A DNA stretch of 64,000 nt from Symsagittifera roscoffensis (taxonomy: Eukaryota; Xenacoelomorpha; Acoela; Convolutidae), in NCBI RefSeq assembly GCF_963678635.1, contig NC_087065.1, forward strand, positions 24,757,254 to 24,821,253, in the 5' to 3' direction. The translations under genes and the position numbers were made by a program. The first letter of the stretch is position 1. Every line of letters starts with the position of its first letter. A model generated the notes under the pieces. The model had not been told where the DNA came from. It did no database searches and saw only the letters and a program-made list of their open reading frames with translations. Below are positions 9,990 through 20,723 of this stretch, piece by piece.

Positions 9990-12778
9990 TCGAAGGTATT
10001 CAGTTGCTCCTGAAGTTTTTCATTCTCCAGTTCAAGTTTCACTTTTTGTTCGATCTCTTTCGTTACTAGTTCCTGCTGCACTCTATTTAGAGCATCCCTC
10101 GCGGCTGCCTTAAAATCGATCTTGAAGTCGTGAGCCGCAGTTGCTGGTTCCGGCTCACGTGTCTCCTCTATTACCGCTTGCATTTTCTTTGCCGCCAGCT
10201 CTTGAGGTTTATCCTTACTGCGTGCTTCTGCTTCACTCAAAAGTCGAGCCTTGCTGGCTTTCACTCCTGACAAAGCTTCTTCATGTCTTGGATGCTTAAT
10301 GTCTGCCACTGCATCCCAGAATTGCGGACAATCTGATTTAAAATGACCTTCCAAGTTGCAAAAGAAACACCTCGGGCCGAATTTCGCAATTACTCCTCTC
10401 ATGAAATCCTCATGGTCCAACTCTGACGCATCTTCGTCCTCGAGGCTAAAGCCTATTGCTTTCATGCCTTGTTTGTAAGCTGGGCATGCTGACACATGAT
10501 GGTCCGTTGAACTGCAATTAGCACAAGAGCGTCTCTTGTCCATATCATCCCTCGGTTTGTACCAATTCATCCCTTGGTTTGCTGGTCCGTTGTTAAAAAT
10601 GCCATAATTGTTCTTGTAATATCCAGATCTCGAAGGAGGTTTCAACAAAAGATACTCTTTTGATTTGAGCCTCAACTCCTCCGGTGTTGGCGCATTGGTT
10701 GATAGTGGTGTGTAATGCGTTGCTAACATCGTACGAAGTTCATCATTCTTCACACCATCGATAAATTTCGAGGCTACGGCCAAGTTCATCCTTCGGTTTG
10801 ACTCGTCCGGTTGGCTGCGTCTCCTCAGCATTTCCAAATCATCGAGAAACTTGTCTATCGTTTCATCTTCTCGTTGCCTCCGTTTCTCGAAGCGCATCAT
10901 CGCCTGGTGCCCCTGCACCCCTGATCCAAAACGGTTTAACAAGATTTCGAAGATTTTCTCAGCAGTGTCACGTTGATATTGCTTCTTGGCCATGACACAG
11001 TTCAGGGCTGTCCCTTCTAAGTTGCTGGTGAGCGCGCTGCATTCCTGTCTCTCCGACAAGTCCTCTTCCTCGAAATGCAGCTTCATTACCTCTATCCAGG
11101 TATCAATACAGCCATCAGATTCGTCTTTGTAGTATCTTGGTTTCTTAAAGACTCTTCTGGACTTCTCACTGCGTTCATTGGTTCTGGATAACCTTGTCAG
11201 GAATGTCTCCAAAGACCTGTTTAGGGGTTCAAATGCTGTGGCCATTGCCGTAGCATCCCTTGAGTGTCCAGTCTGAGTGTCCTCACACCTCGTCAAACGC
11301 TCTGTATGCGGTGCATCCCTGCAATCCGAATCGCCGTGAGTGTTTCCCTCTTGGCCTATATGACTTCTCTTCGGGCTTGCATGCCCCCTGTTGCCGGAAT
11401 CACTTCTCCCAGTCGCATGTGTGCCTTGCGTTGGTCGTTCGTTAGAGGTTTGTCTGTTCCCCGTTGAACTTGCTCTACTGATCGGGCCCCATGCTCCATT
11501 ACCCCTTGTGGCATAGCCTGATGAACTGCCCCTGCCTCTAGTGGATCCGTACGTCTTCCTCTTTTGATGTTCATTGAATTTCACCCTCGGTTCCCTGCTG
11601 GGACCTCCCGAGTTCGGTTCTCCTTCTTTTGGTCCACTCTTGCTGCTTAGTAGCCCGTCCAACCTATCCAGGATAGCCTGAGTTCGCCTCTCCATCATCG
11701 CGTCTATCTTTGTGTCAAGAGTCCCAAGAGACTGCTCTTGTTGAATTCTTAACTTCTCCATGTCGTCGCTTAAGCGTAACTCTCGCTGTTCCGCCTCTCT
11801 TGTCATTCGCGACAAGTTCCTCGCCATATGTTCGTCCGTTCTTTCTTTCAAGCGTTTTTCGCTCCTGCCAACTTCTTGTCTGTTGCGGTTTATTTCTTCC
11901 CGCAGACTCTCTCTTTCAATGTGGACTGCCCTTTCTAGTTCACTCATCCTTATTGACATCTGCTCGTTTTGTTCTCCTAAACTGTCCACTATGTTGTTTA
12001 AGGTTTCCTCTAGTGCTGCCCCGTTATCCACGAGTGGCGTCACTAGTGGTGGTGTAACCCTGTCGGTCCCAGGTAGCTTCGTGCTGGTCGAGATCCGGGC
12101 CTTAACTCTCTGCCTCGACGTCTTTTCATTATCTATTTCAGGATCCGCTAACGCGTTGCCTAGCCCTCTGGTTCTACTCTCTCCAGTTTGTGGCTCTGAA
12201 CTTGTCCTAATCGCGAAGTCTTTTGACTGGCCCGTTGTGTTTGCCTCTTTGCTTATCGTTGTCACTACACCAAATTTGTCCATGGTTCCAGTCTCTCTTC
12301 CGACGTGTGCCTCATTTTCCTGGATCGAACTATTGAGGCTGACTTGAGATCCAAAGTCCCCTTGCTCCTCTTCATCCTCTTCCTCCTGGGATTCACCGTC
12401 GTTTCCTGCTCCTCCTCCCATGCTGAATGGAAAGATGTTTCCGAAGGTGTTCTTCATTCTTTCTGAGAATGATGATGACGTTGTTTGTTTCCCAGTTCCT
12501 CCTGCCATCATAGTGTTGTCTGTCGGAGATCTTCTAGTTGCCGCTACTTCAGTTGAGATGTCGGACAGTTCCGACATCTCCTCTCGATCCAATGTCCCGG
12601 TGGAAGTGGCAAAATCATGGCCTTGTTCTACCGGAGTAGATTCACTCGCCAGCCTTCTGCCTCTCCCTTCCAGTCCATTTACTTCCTGGTTGTCGTTCAT
12701 GGTATGGTCCGTATTGACCTCCACTTCTACCAGTTCTTTTCGCTCTTCTGAGGTCTTCTGACTTCTCGTTTCAACCAT
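9990..12778 (-). CDS. gag: Unit A: Gag with long coiled-coil N-terminus and two zinc knuckles
   Basis: Gag forms the particle and binds RNA. The frame opens with ATG at 12,778 and gives about 930 Gag residues before protease. Residues 1-250 are acidic and Ser/Thr-rich. Residues 265-380 are a charged coiled coil. Residues 400-500 are basic and Gly/Arg/Ser-rich. A retrotransposon Gag (capsid-like) domain lies at about 545-720 (DGCIDTWIEVMKLHFEEE, then LLNRFGSGVQGHQAM). Two CX2CX4HX4C knuckles follow, at 752-765 and 804-817. A further coiled segment precedes protease. The N-terminal extension is unusually long for a gypsy Gag. Confidence 0.88.
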
Positions 12779-13496
12779 TCTGCCTGAAACCGTCTCCCCT
12801 TTATCGGACCGGTATCGCTTGATTCAATCCACAAAAGGATCGGTCATCGTTTTTCTTTGCTTTTCAGGTATGAATTTCCTAGAGCTATTACCTCGTTTTC
12901 GTATCCTTGACTTGTCTAGACTCATTCTCTATTTGTCACTTTTTAATGCCTATGCTTAACCCGATTGCTAGAGACCTTATAATAATGACATAACACAATA
13001 ATTTTCACAAGATTCTATTAAATAATGACCACGAATCCCTGTATGTTATCAGAGTACAGTTTGTATAAAATTTATTCACACTAACCGATTATCGGTGGTA
13101 AGATTTGAAAACTAGCACAATATGATGTTATCAGTCAATTTAAAAGATAGTGTACTCACTACCCAATCAAGCACAGTTTATGTTGACTTAAAATCAAAAA
13201 CAAAAATATATATATTGACAGAATATGAATGTCTCTAAAAAAACGCATGTGTAATGTACTCTTAGTCGGTCGCAGTACAATAGTCGAACTTGTCTTTTAA
13301 AGAAAAAGCTTTCCCTGCTCGGTGCTGCACCAAACAGACAAAACTTTGTAGGCAGTAATTTTCACAAGTGCGCGGCTATTGCACCCACCGAGTACTGTGT
13401 TACCTATCTGCCTTCGGACTGCCCGAGCTAGACCTACTAAAATCCTCAGGGCAGTCACTTTTCCCAAAAACGTATTATGTTACAATCCACACCACT
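12779..13496 (-). promoter_or_regulatory. Unit A: 5' leader with conserved hairpins
   Basis: About 700 bp between the LTR-like stretch and the gag ATG, without a gene. A perfect 7-bp hairpin, ACTGCCC...GGGCAGT (13,418-13,455), and a small GTGC/GCAC hairpin (13,368-13,384) lie in the same order as two hairpins in the leader of unit B, where the paired bases differ but still pair. A weak splice-donor-like GTGAGT in element orientation is at 13,154-13,159. I could not identify a primer binding site with confidence. Confidence 0.5.
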
Positions 13497-15828
13497 GAAT
13501 CACGCTCTTTTTAATTTAGACTTAGTGTCGCGAATATCCGAGTTCGGATCTGTTTTGTTTTGGCCTGGTTCTTATTGAAAGGCAAGTTACCAGTGCAGTC
13601 ACTGATCGCTAGCCTGTGTGCTAATAACCTAATACCTCTCACTTTAGTCTTTCTTTCGCCTACCTAAGTCCTTTAATAAAATAATACCCCTCCGGGTTGG
13701 CACAAATAGGACCCTTCCGGACTGGCAGAATCTAGACCCCTCCGGATTGGGACCCCTCCGAATTAGCAACTATAAGACCCCTCCGGATTCGGAACCCTCC
13801 TAACTTGAAAAAAAATTTTGACCCCTCCGGATTGGGAACCCTCCGGTTTTGTAAAAGTAGCTTTTCGGAGATTTCCTACTCTCAACCTATACCCCTCCGG
13901 ATACGTTCTCCGATGCAATTTTGCTCTTTCAATTAACTAGGAAGGGTATGCACTGCTTTCCTAGACCCTTCCGGATTGAAGTTAAGCCTCTTATTTGACA
14001 ATTCACACTAACGGTGAAGGGTCTTATCGCTCGCCTAACTTCGGCTCGCTTAAGCTTTTGCTGTGCCTTTAGCCTTCCCTTTTTGTATAGAACAGACTAA
14101 AGTTACTTTATTCAACCGCTATTACCTCTTGTTAGGGGTATAAGGGCTTTTCTAAAAAAATTTTGTAAAACGTGAAGGGTGTACCCTTCCAAATTGAGGA
14201 ATTTGCTAAAAACAATCTCAAAAAAGTTTCACGCTTACTTTTCCGAAAAACTTTTGTCCCTATCAGTAAGCTCAGCTAATTTCTGATCTATTGGTACCAA
14301 GATCAACTCGATATGCCCAGTAGTTCCAAAGTTATTAACCAAAACGTCTTTTTTTTAACTCAAAAATTTTTCTCTCTTATAGGTTCCGCCTAACTTTTTC
14401 CGCAAATCAGGTCCTTTCGACCTAAAAATTATTTATCCGAGCTCAGAAGGCCTATACTCTTCTAGTTCAATGCAAAAGACCCGATCTAAAACGCTTTTGC
14501 TGAAAAAATGTGCGAAAAACTATGCTACCTGTACCCCTCCGGATTGATGAATCCACCAAATCAAACACGTTAAGTTCGATTTCTCTGCAACCCGGAAGGC
14601 TTTCGGGTAGCAGGTTTTAAAACTTGTAGATTCACTAGTGGACGTTGTCCGAACAACTATTTTTACTGTTGTAACTCAAAAAAATTTCAAAAAATTTTCT
14701 AAATTTATAGTGTTTCGTTTTCTCAAAAATCACCAAATTTCGGTTCTCGGTACCAAAATAGTTCCAACCCTTTTCGAACTAAACTTAACCGGTTCTCTCT
14801 ATTATGGTAGTGCAGTTACGTTGTAACACACTAACTTAGCGCTTTTTTCCGTTTCAAAAAATATCGATATTTCAAAAATCGCGACTTGTGGGGGGATCAA
14901 AGTATCGCTATTTTGACCCTAAAAACCGGTCTGTTTCCGTTGTTTTTCACTGAAAAACGATATAAGACTATTAATATAGGCTATGTAAATAATAATATTA
15001 GTAATACTATACCCCTCCGGGTTTGTTTAATATCCGAATTAAGGTGCTTAACTCGGATATTCGCAGTTCGGTGAAGGGTCACTACAGTGCAGCACTGTCG
15101 AGCCCCCCACAGATTACTATCTTAATTTTTGTACCAAAAGGGACACAAAACTTGCTAACGATACCCAACAGTCGATTGTTGTTGTCGTTGAGCCCCTTCT
15201 TGTTGCTCCTTGTACTGCTTGCCGGATCAGTCTTCTCCCAAGACCCCTCCGAATTGAGCGCAAATCAGCTGACCCTTCCGGATTGGGCGCAATTTATCAT
15301 TAACGTGCTTAATTGCTCAAATAGCCCTACAGTACAAGCCTCACAAACGGGCTACAAAACTGATCGTAACAATCCTGACTGATATAAATGCCTGAAACAA
15401 CAATATATCTATCAACAACAAACGGGAGGGTCGGATCACATCTTTTCTGGGGGGATGATTTCTACTGATTTTTTACTTTTTTTTTTTTTTTTTTTACTGT
15501 TTTTGGTTTTTTCGGTTCTTTTTTTATGTTTTTTGTTTTTCTTGGGTACTATACTACTTTTTGTTTGATTTTATATATATCTTTAAGTGTTTTTGGTCAC
15601 AAACCATTCAGGAGATGACGGGACCGCGAATCCCCCACCCTTCCTGGTTCGTGAATTTTCGGTCTTAACTAAGTTAAAAAGCTATTCACGGTAATCCGGA
15701 AGGCTTCCGCGTTCCGAACTACCCTTCCGGCCCGGCGGTCCAGTCCTATTAAGGGAGTTAATGTGAGCATCCGCTCGGCGCGGAGTGCTCGTTAACGGTT
15801 CTGCCGGTCATGATGTTAAAAAGAATAA

Positions 15829-15869
15829 CACCCAGGAGCGCCATAAAAACATCTATGTAACATTCGCCC
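15829..15869 (-). promoter_or_regulatory. 41-bp conserved LTR block (copy between B and A)
   Basis: The block starting CACCCAGGAGCGCCATAAAA and ending ACATTCGCCC matches 46,585-46,625 at 40 of 41 positions, although the surrounding sequence is barely alignable. It recurs at 23,056-23,096 in the duplicate. Such local conservation suggests a core promoter, start site or packaging element; in element orientation it holds a GTTTTTATGG stretch that could act as a weak TATA box. Confidence 0.55.
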
Positions 15870-16776
15870 GGAAGATACATATCGACGGAAGACAAAACTA
15901 AGTCTTAAGACGAATGGCTAACGTCTAAACAGAGCTTTGCATGCTTTTCACCGTCTCTACCAAGCCAGTTTTTTTCGGTGGTCTTTCTAACATCGGGTCG
16001 ACAAAAACGTTACTGCTTTCGGCTTCGGTCAAAACACTCAGATTAACTAGATTACATGCAGAAATAGTGACATCATGGCTGGGTCTCAGTATCCCCAGAC
16101 CACGAGGTCACTCCTAAAAACAGGGCTACTACTCATTATTTTACTATTGTTTTTGTTCAGTAGATAAAAATCATCATCTCCATCGAAGATGGATCAACCC
16201 TTTCCCCCAACTCCTAGCTTCTCATCCTTATCAAAATGAATCTAGATGTTAATTAAATTCAAGTCAGGACATGACAGGAAGCTAAAAGTTTATGTAACAG
16301 GATAAAAGTTTCAGTTCCTTTACCCCTCCGGATTGACAAATCCGCTGGATCAAGCTTCTTAATCCTGATTTCTTCTTAATCCGGAAGGCCGTCTTTCACC
16401 CTTCACCGTTGTTCGCAACGGCCTTGCAACTATTGTAGCGGCACAATAGTTGCAACTCGGAGTGTTCTCTGTTACTCTGTAACTCGTTGTCGTTTTCCAA
16501 TCTCGATTTCGTAGTTGTTGTTAGCACAGCTAATGTTGTTCTGTTTTTCTTTCTTGTTTTAGCTAAAATGGCCGTTTCTGACGTTTCTCAGAAATATGAC
16601 GTCATAATTCGAATTTTTGAAATTTTAAAATACTAGAATATTCCAGTCCTCACCGTTTGGCCAATCATTCCAAAAACGTTCTTAATTCTTAATAATCACC
16701 AATCCGGAAGGCTCGCTGCTAAAAATTCGAATTCTGCAGAGATTGCATTTTTCACATTCTGGTCGAATGTCACAAA

Positions 16777-16846
16777 GGTTGCGCTGTGCCATCTGGCAGA
16801 ATGGCACATACTCCCCGGACAAGTCCCCATCAATGTCCCTATTGAT
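16777..16846 (-). promoter_or_regulatory. LTR hairpin module: 32-bp hairpin block, CTCCCCGGACAA, second hairpin
   Basis: Plus strand: GGTTGCGC, then TGTGCCAT-CTGGCAGA-ATGGCACA (8-bp perfect stem, 16,785-16,808), then TACTCCCCGGACAAG, then ATCAAT-GTCCCT-ATTGAT (6-bp perfect stem, 16,829-16,846), then CGCATAACACCGGG. The order hairpin, CTCCCCGGACAA, hairpin, CGCATA..CCGGG is the same as at the integrase/macro junctions of the three units. The second stem differs at two base pairs from ATCGAC/GTCGAT there, and both changes keep pairing. The module recurs at 24,004-24,073 in the duplicate. Confidence 0.6.
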
Positions 16847-17495
16847 CGCATAACACCGGGTTATCGTCAAGTAGTGTTCCAGTTCTCTGTAATCAATCTT
16901 ACAAATCGCATAAGAAAATGAAATTTATCTACTCCACCTCAACTCACTACGTGTTCACAAATGGCATCGTACTACATTTCACTGCCTTTCAACATTTTCA
17001 CAAAATTTGCACCATGAGGAGTGTTCTAGTTAAAATTTCTTTTCTGACTACTTCCGTCGTCTTGCCATAAAACTTCTTTTCACTCTTTGTGATTAAAAAG
17101 TTGGGACGTGGCTTAACATCACTCACCAAGTATAATCAGTTATTTATGCAGTCCTTTCAATATTAAAACTAAGAAACTCTGTGGCCAGGAAAGTTATTGA
17201 GTTACTCACCCTCTCGAGCATCGAGTTTACTCAATCTTACCATGTCGCCACACAGTGAAATTGTGTCTTACACCGGTTAAAAACTTCAGTCATGTTTAAA
17301 TAGGTAAATATACTCACCTATGTTCTATATATATACATAAGTAGTATAACTAAAATTTTCTTTCAACAATTTTAACAATTGTAACAACTTTCAAAGTTTG
17401 GTTTGACCAAACTAAATCAAAACAAAAAGTTTAACAAGTTCAATAATCAAAACTTGGTTGATTGGTTCAAGTTTTAACACACAAAGACAATCAAG

Positions 17496-17523
17496 TTTTT
17501 TTTCTCCTTCTCTTCTCTTCTTT
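17496..17523 (-). other. Polypurine tract, unit B 3' end (left duplicate)
   Basis: A 28-nt pure pyrimidine run on the plus strand is a polypurine tract (AAAGAAGAGAAGAGAAGGAG then A8) in element orientation. It lies 36 bp behind the end of the accessory coding block at 17,560. In LTR elements such a tract primes plus-strand DNA and marks the start of the 3' LTR. The same tract is at 24,723-24,750 in the duplicate. Confidence 0.65.
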
Positions 17524-17559
17524 GATCACGTCTTCACTTGTTCTCTTCGTTCATCATCT

Positions 17560-20500
17560 TCATTCCATCGCTTCTCCATCCTGATCTTCAGCTTCGCTGT
17601 CTTCTAGGACTTTCTCCAGCATGTCCATGGAGTTGCGGGCCGTGCCCCAACTCTCCTGTTCCAACAGCCTCGGTTTGCAACAAGGTAGCAAATCCACATT
17701 CACCTTTTGCTCCCGGTTCCTGCAAAAGCTGTTGTGAAGACATAGGCTCACATTTCTTTCTAGGTCAGCTCTTAAGACCTCTTTCTTCTCATCTTCAGTT
17801 ACACAAGGCGCTCCAGCTACTCGCTTCACCGCCGTGGTGACCGCGTTTCTGTGCGTCAGGAATGCTCTCTTATAGGCTCCCGGTCCTTTATCTAGCTGGA
17901 AAGATTGATAGGCTTCCGTGTTCCTCGACATGTGACGCTTCGCGCGTTCATACATCCATGATGTCATCCCTGCACGGAACCAAGGCATCAATCTTTGCCT
18001 CGACCATATTCTTTCAATGGCTTTCGGTATTCTCAGAACCTTGCAGGTGGTTCTGAAAAGGTCCAATTCACGACTCATCTTCACGTTGCTCAGCTGCTCA
18101 GGAGTCGGCACGGCCGTATCCTGTTCACTCGTGTCCGCGTTAGCCTCCAACCATCTCACTGCCAGTATGGCACTAACCACCACGATTGACACCTGTTGAT
18201 TCTGATCGGGCAACCCCGTAGAGTACAACTCCTCCACGTCCCATACTAGCATCAGATTCCCGCGTTTGGGGTACCACAACGTCTGCGCCAAGCAGTGGCA
18301 AGGATATTCCCCATGGGTTCTCACTATGTTCCTTCGGGTCCGATACCCTGAGGCTCCCAGCAACGGTTCCACCTCCATCAGAATTCTATGTAAGTCGTCT
18401 TTCTCTTCTATGGTGGGGAATTCTGTGGGTAAGGCTCCACTCGCTTTCTGTTTCTGGAACTCACTCACATTGCCTTCGTTTAATCTCAGGAAACTCTTCA
18501 CCCACTACGTCTTGCAACTAGCCTTCAGATCTCTTCGGGACTGGCCGAAAGATCTTCGCCAATAAATCATGTGACCTCTCCGACATTCTGGCCAACCTTA
18601 CGCACTTTGGCACAGAGAAAAGTTGGTCAATCAACACCTGATGTGTCCTTGCATCCATCACCACCATGTGTGTGGGATATCTACTACTGCAATATGGTGC
18701 GGAGTTTGAACCCACCAGATATTTTGAACCAGTCGGTTTATGATAGGCCTCACTATCTTTCAGATTCATCTCGTTCTCCAGAGCTTCTCTCCAGCCCCCG
18801 ATCTTCTGCTCCGTCTGCAATGCTCCAGGGAATACTTCCACGCTGAGGGACGTCACTAGCTCATGGGCACGCTCCAGGCGCTCAAGCGATTCTATCGAAC
18901 TCGTCATGCTACAAAATCCCAAGGCTGTGATCAAATTTACATCCGTCACCCCATGACAATCCGCGACTAACTCCATTCCACTCTTATCCGACATGCTCAA
19001 TCTTCCGTACAATCGTGCCAGTTGCCGATGCTGCTCGCTCAGCGTAACTAGGCAGTGTCCCAGATTACAAACATGTCCTTCCATCCCACTATGTTGAGCC
19101 AAGCATGTGACTTGCTTCAACCAATTGCTCGATGGACCTTCCTCGGACAGCTCCGTGGATGGGTTGCTCTTCCGCTTCGTCAACATCATGGCCAGCAGAT
19201 GGTGTATCATGGCCAGATCATGTAAGCTCGCGTCATCATCTAGGTCTAACGTGATATCCGCCGTCATGTCCCAGATTAAACCGGCGTTAGGATGAGGACA
19301 CCAAGAAGGCTTCATGAGTTCCCACATCGTTACTAGACTGGTTTTCAAGGGTCCGTCCCAAGAACCACAATTAAAACTCACTTGCCCCTTTAGCTCGGGA
19401 ACCGAGGGTTCGACCACTCGTTCTTCCAGAATAATTCCCAGCTTGGGTTGTTCCACCATCAGCATTCCAGTTTCTTTAATCCGTTCAACCCAGAAAATGA
19501 GTACTATGACTTGCTCATAGTCGAAGTACGCCTCCCTGGCTTCTTCATTCACGAAGGGATTGTACGCCATCCCCGGTATGCCAGACACATATTGGAACGA
19601 CTTCAGTTTTCCTAGTGTTGCAAAGTCTTTTTGTCCCTTGACTACTTCAATCAACTCCCGGCTCACTTTCAATTCTTTGAGGAATATCTTCTCACTTCTT
19701 CCAACTTGCGATAGCTCTCCATGTCATTCGACTCCTTATTTGGTACAGTCAACGGCATATCCTGATACAGTTCCAGGAGTGCCCTAAGGAAGTTTCTTTC
19801 GCAATCAACTCCCTTTTGCCGAATGATCTTTATACATTCTCCCAAAACAGGAGTGGGGATACGATCCACCACGAACCTGACAAAGCAAAGGGCATCCTTA
19901 CGCTTAGCCCATGCTATCGCAGAATCGTCTTTTGAAATCAACGCTCGCAGAGCTTCCATCAACTCCAGCTCCTGTTCCCGTGATTTCGAATCATTACTGG
20001 CTTCATATTCCGCCTTCTTGATGCCCATCAAGCACCAAGCCAACCGTACTTGCAGATCAGTTCTCATGCACGGATGAGCCAGGTACGCTGCCACCGTCGC
20101 AGGTGCATGCATCGTCTCGTCGAAGTATCTCTGGAGGGCCGTCCTCCAAGAAATTTCTAGTAGTTTTTCCAATCCGATTTCGTTCGCTTCAGAGGACATT
20201 ACCATACCGTATTCTTTCCGATTTAAGTTTGAATTCTCCGTAAGGTCTTTCAGATATTCCTGCATGGCTCGCTTCTCGCTCCAAGCCATCAGGTGCCCTC
20301 TCGCGGAGTTTCTCGCTTTCAACATCTCCACATAACCCCCTGCTGGATCTCCCATGTGGACCGATTCCGGCAAAGTGACTCGACTGTACTCGACCACGTC
20401 GAGTTGTCCTTCCAATTTCAACTTGGCCATGTTGGTCCGCGAGGGCCTGTAATCTTCAAGTCCTCCAGATCCACATTGACTGATGATCTCCACCTCTAAT

Positions 20501-20722
20501 TTAGTGTCTGCCAGGGTTCGTGCTGTTTTCTTTGATCTCACGGCTGTCGTGGTCAGACCTGCCAAGAGCATAGGGGGTATCAGATTCTCTTTTTCTCCCC
20601 CTGTCAGTGTTGCACCATCTCCTTGCCCGCTCTCGCCTGAACGACCTGCGCTCGTTAAAGAGGCCACCACTGCGCTGGCTTTCGATTTCACCACTCTCGG
20701 GTTCACGGCTCGACTTCCTGCT
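17560..20722 (-). pseudogene. Unit B accessory block, duplicated 3' part (left copy)
   Basis: Second copy of the last third of the accessory coding block, apparently identical to 24,787-27,949. It begins within the block at the duplication join, so it has no natural start. It still holds open stretches of roughly 350, 380 and 310 codons. It is the copy next to the LTR-like stretch that leads into unit A. Confidence 0.8.
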
Positions 20723-20723
20723 C

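Larger units (their letters stand above)
1..13496 (-). mobile_element. Ty3/gypsy-like giant element, unit A (3' end outside window)
   Basis: Unit A reads on the minus strand as leader, gag, protease, RT, RNase H, spacer, integrase, macro-like module, coiled-coil ORF, SGNH ORF and the start of the downstream accessory block, which runs off the left edge. The family call rests on the domain order protease-RT-RNase H-integrase, the YVDD motif and a DD35E integrase. Gag plus protease form one open frame of about 1,300 codons, so the copy is fairly young; the pol part has about five breaks. It follows unit B head to tail, with a single LTR-like stretch between them. The accessory genes behind integrase are not part of ordinary gypsy elements. 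Confidence 0.85.
13497..17495 (-). repeat. Very long LTR-like stretch between units B and A (left duplicate)
   Basis: About 4 kb without a gene. It begins, in element orientation, right after the polypurine tract behind the accessory block, so it has the position of an LTR. It contains some twenty ACCCCTCCGG-type sites in both orientations, a long T-rich region near 15,479-15,590, a conserved 41-bp block, a hairpin module at 16,777-16,846, a TATA-like run near 17,325-17,338, and three strong splice-donor-like sites in element orientation (GTGAGT at 17,312-17,317, 17,204-17,209 and 17,121-17,126). The precise ends are not resolved. It is homologous to 44,300-48,916 in the same block order but strongly diverged. 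Confidence 0.6.
13497..20722. repeat. Tandem duplication, left copy (7,226 bp)
   Basis: This segment matches 20,724-27,949 at a constant offset of 7,227 bp. Wherever I compared them the two copies are identical, including every open frame and the homopolymer tracts. The unit covers the LTR-like stretch of B plus the last third of its accessory coding block. The copies are joined by one extra C at 20,723: left of it is the sequence ending CTTCCTGCT, which also ends the right copy at 27,949, and right of it is GAATCACGCTC, which also starts the left copy at 13,497. The join has no obvious microhomology, so it looks like end joining or an assembly join, not LTR recombination. Confidence 0.95.

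Noticed and set aside
15023-15382. Plus-strand 119-codon frame with a hydrophobic stretch in the LTR-like region (also 22,250-22,609)
   Set aside because: It runs against the element, has no counterpart at the homologous place near 45,800-46,150, and its two copies agree only because the segment is duplicated.
16777-16846. Hairpin module as a self-cleaving ribozyme (hammerhead or HDV-like) or a tRNA
   Set aside because: No CUGAUGA/GAAA core, no HDV-type nested pairing and no cloverleaf could be found by eye.
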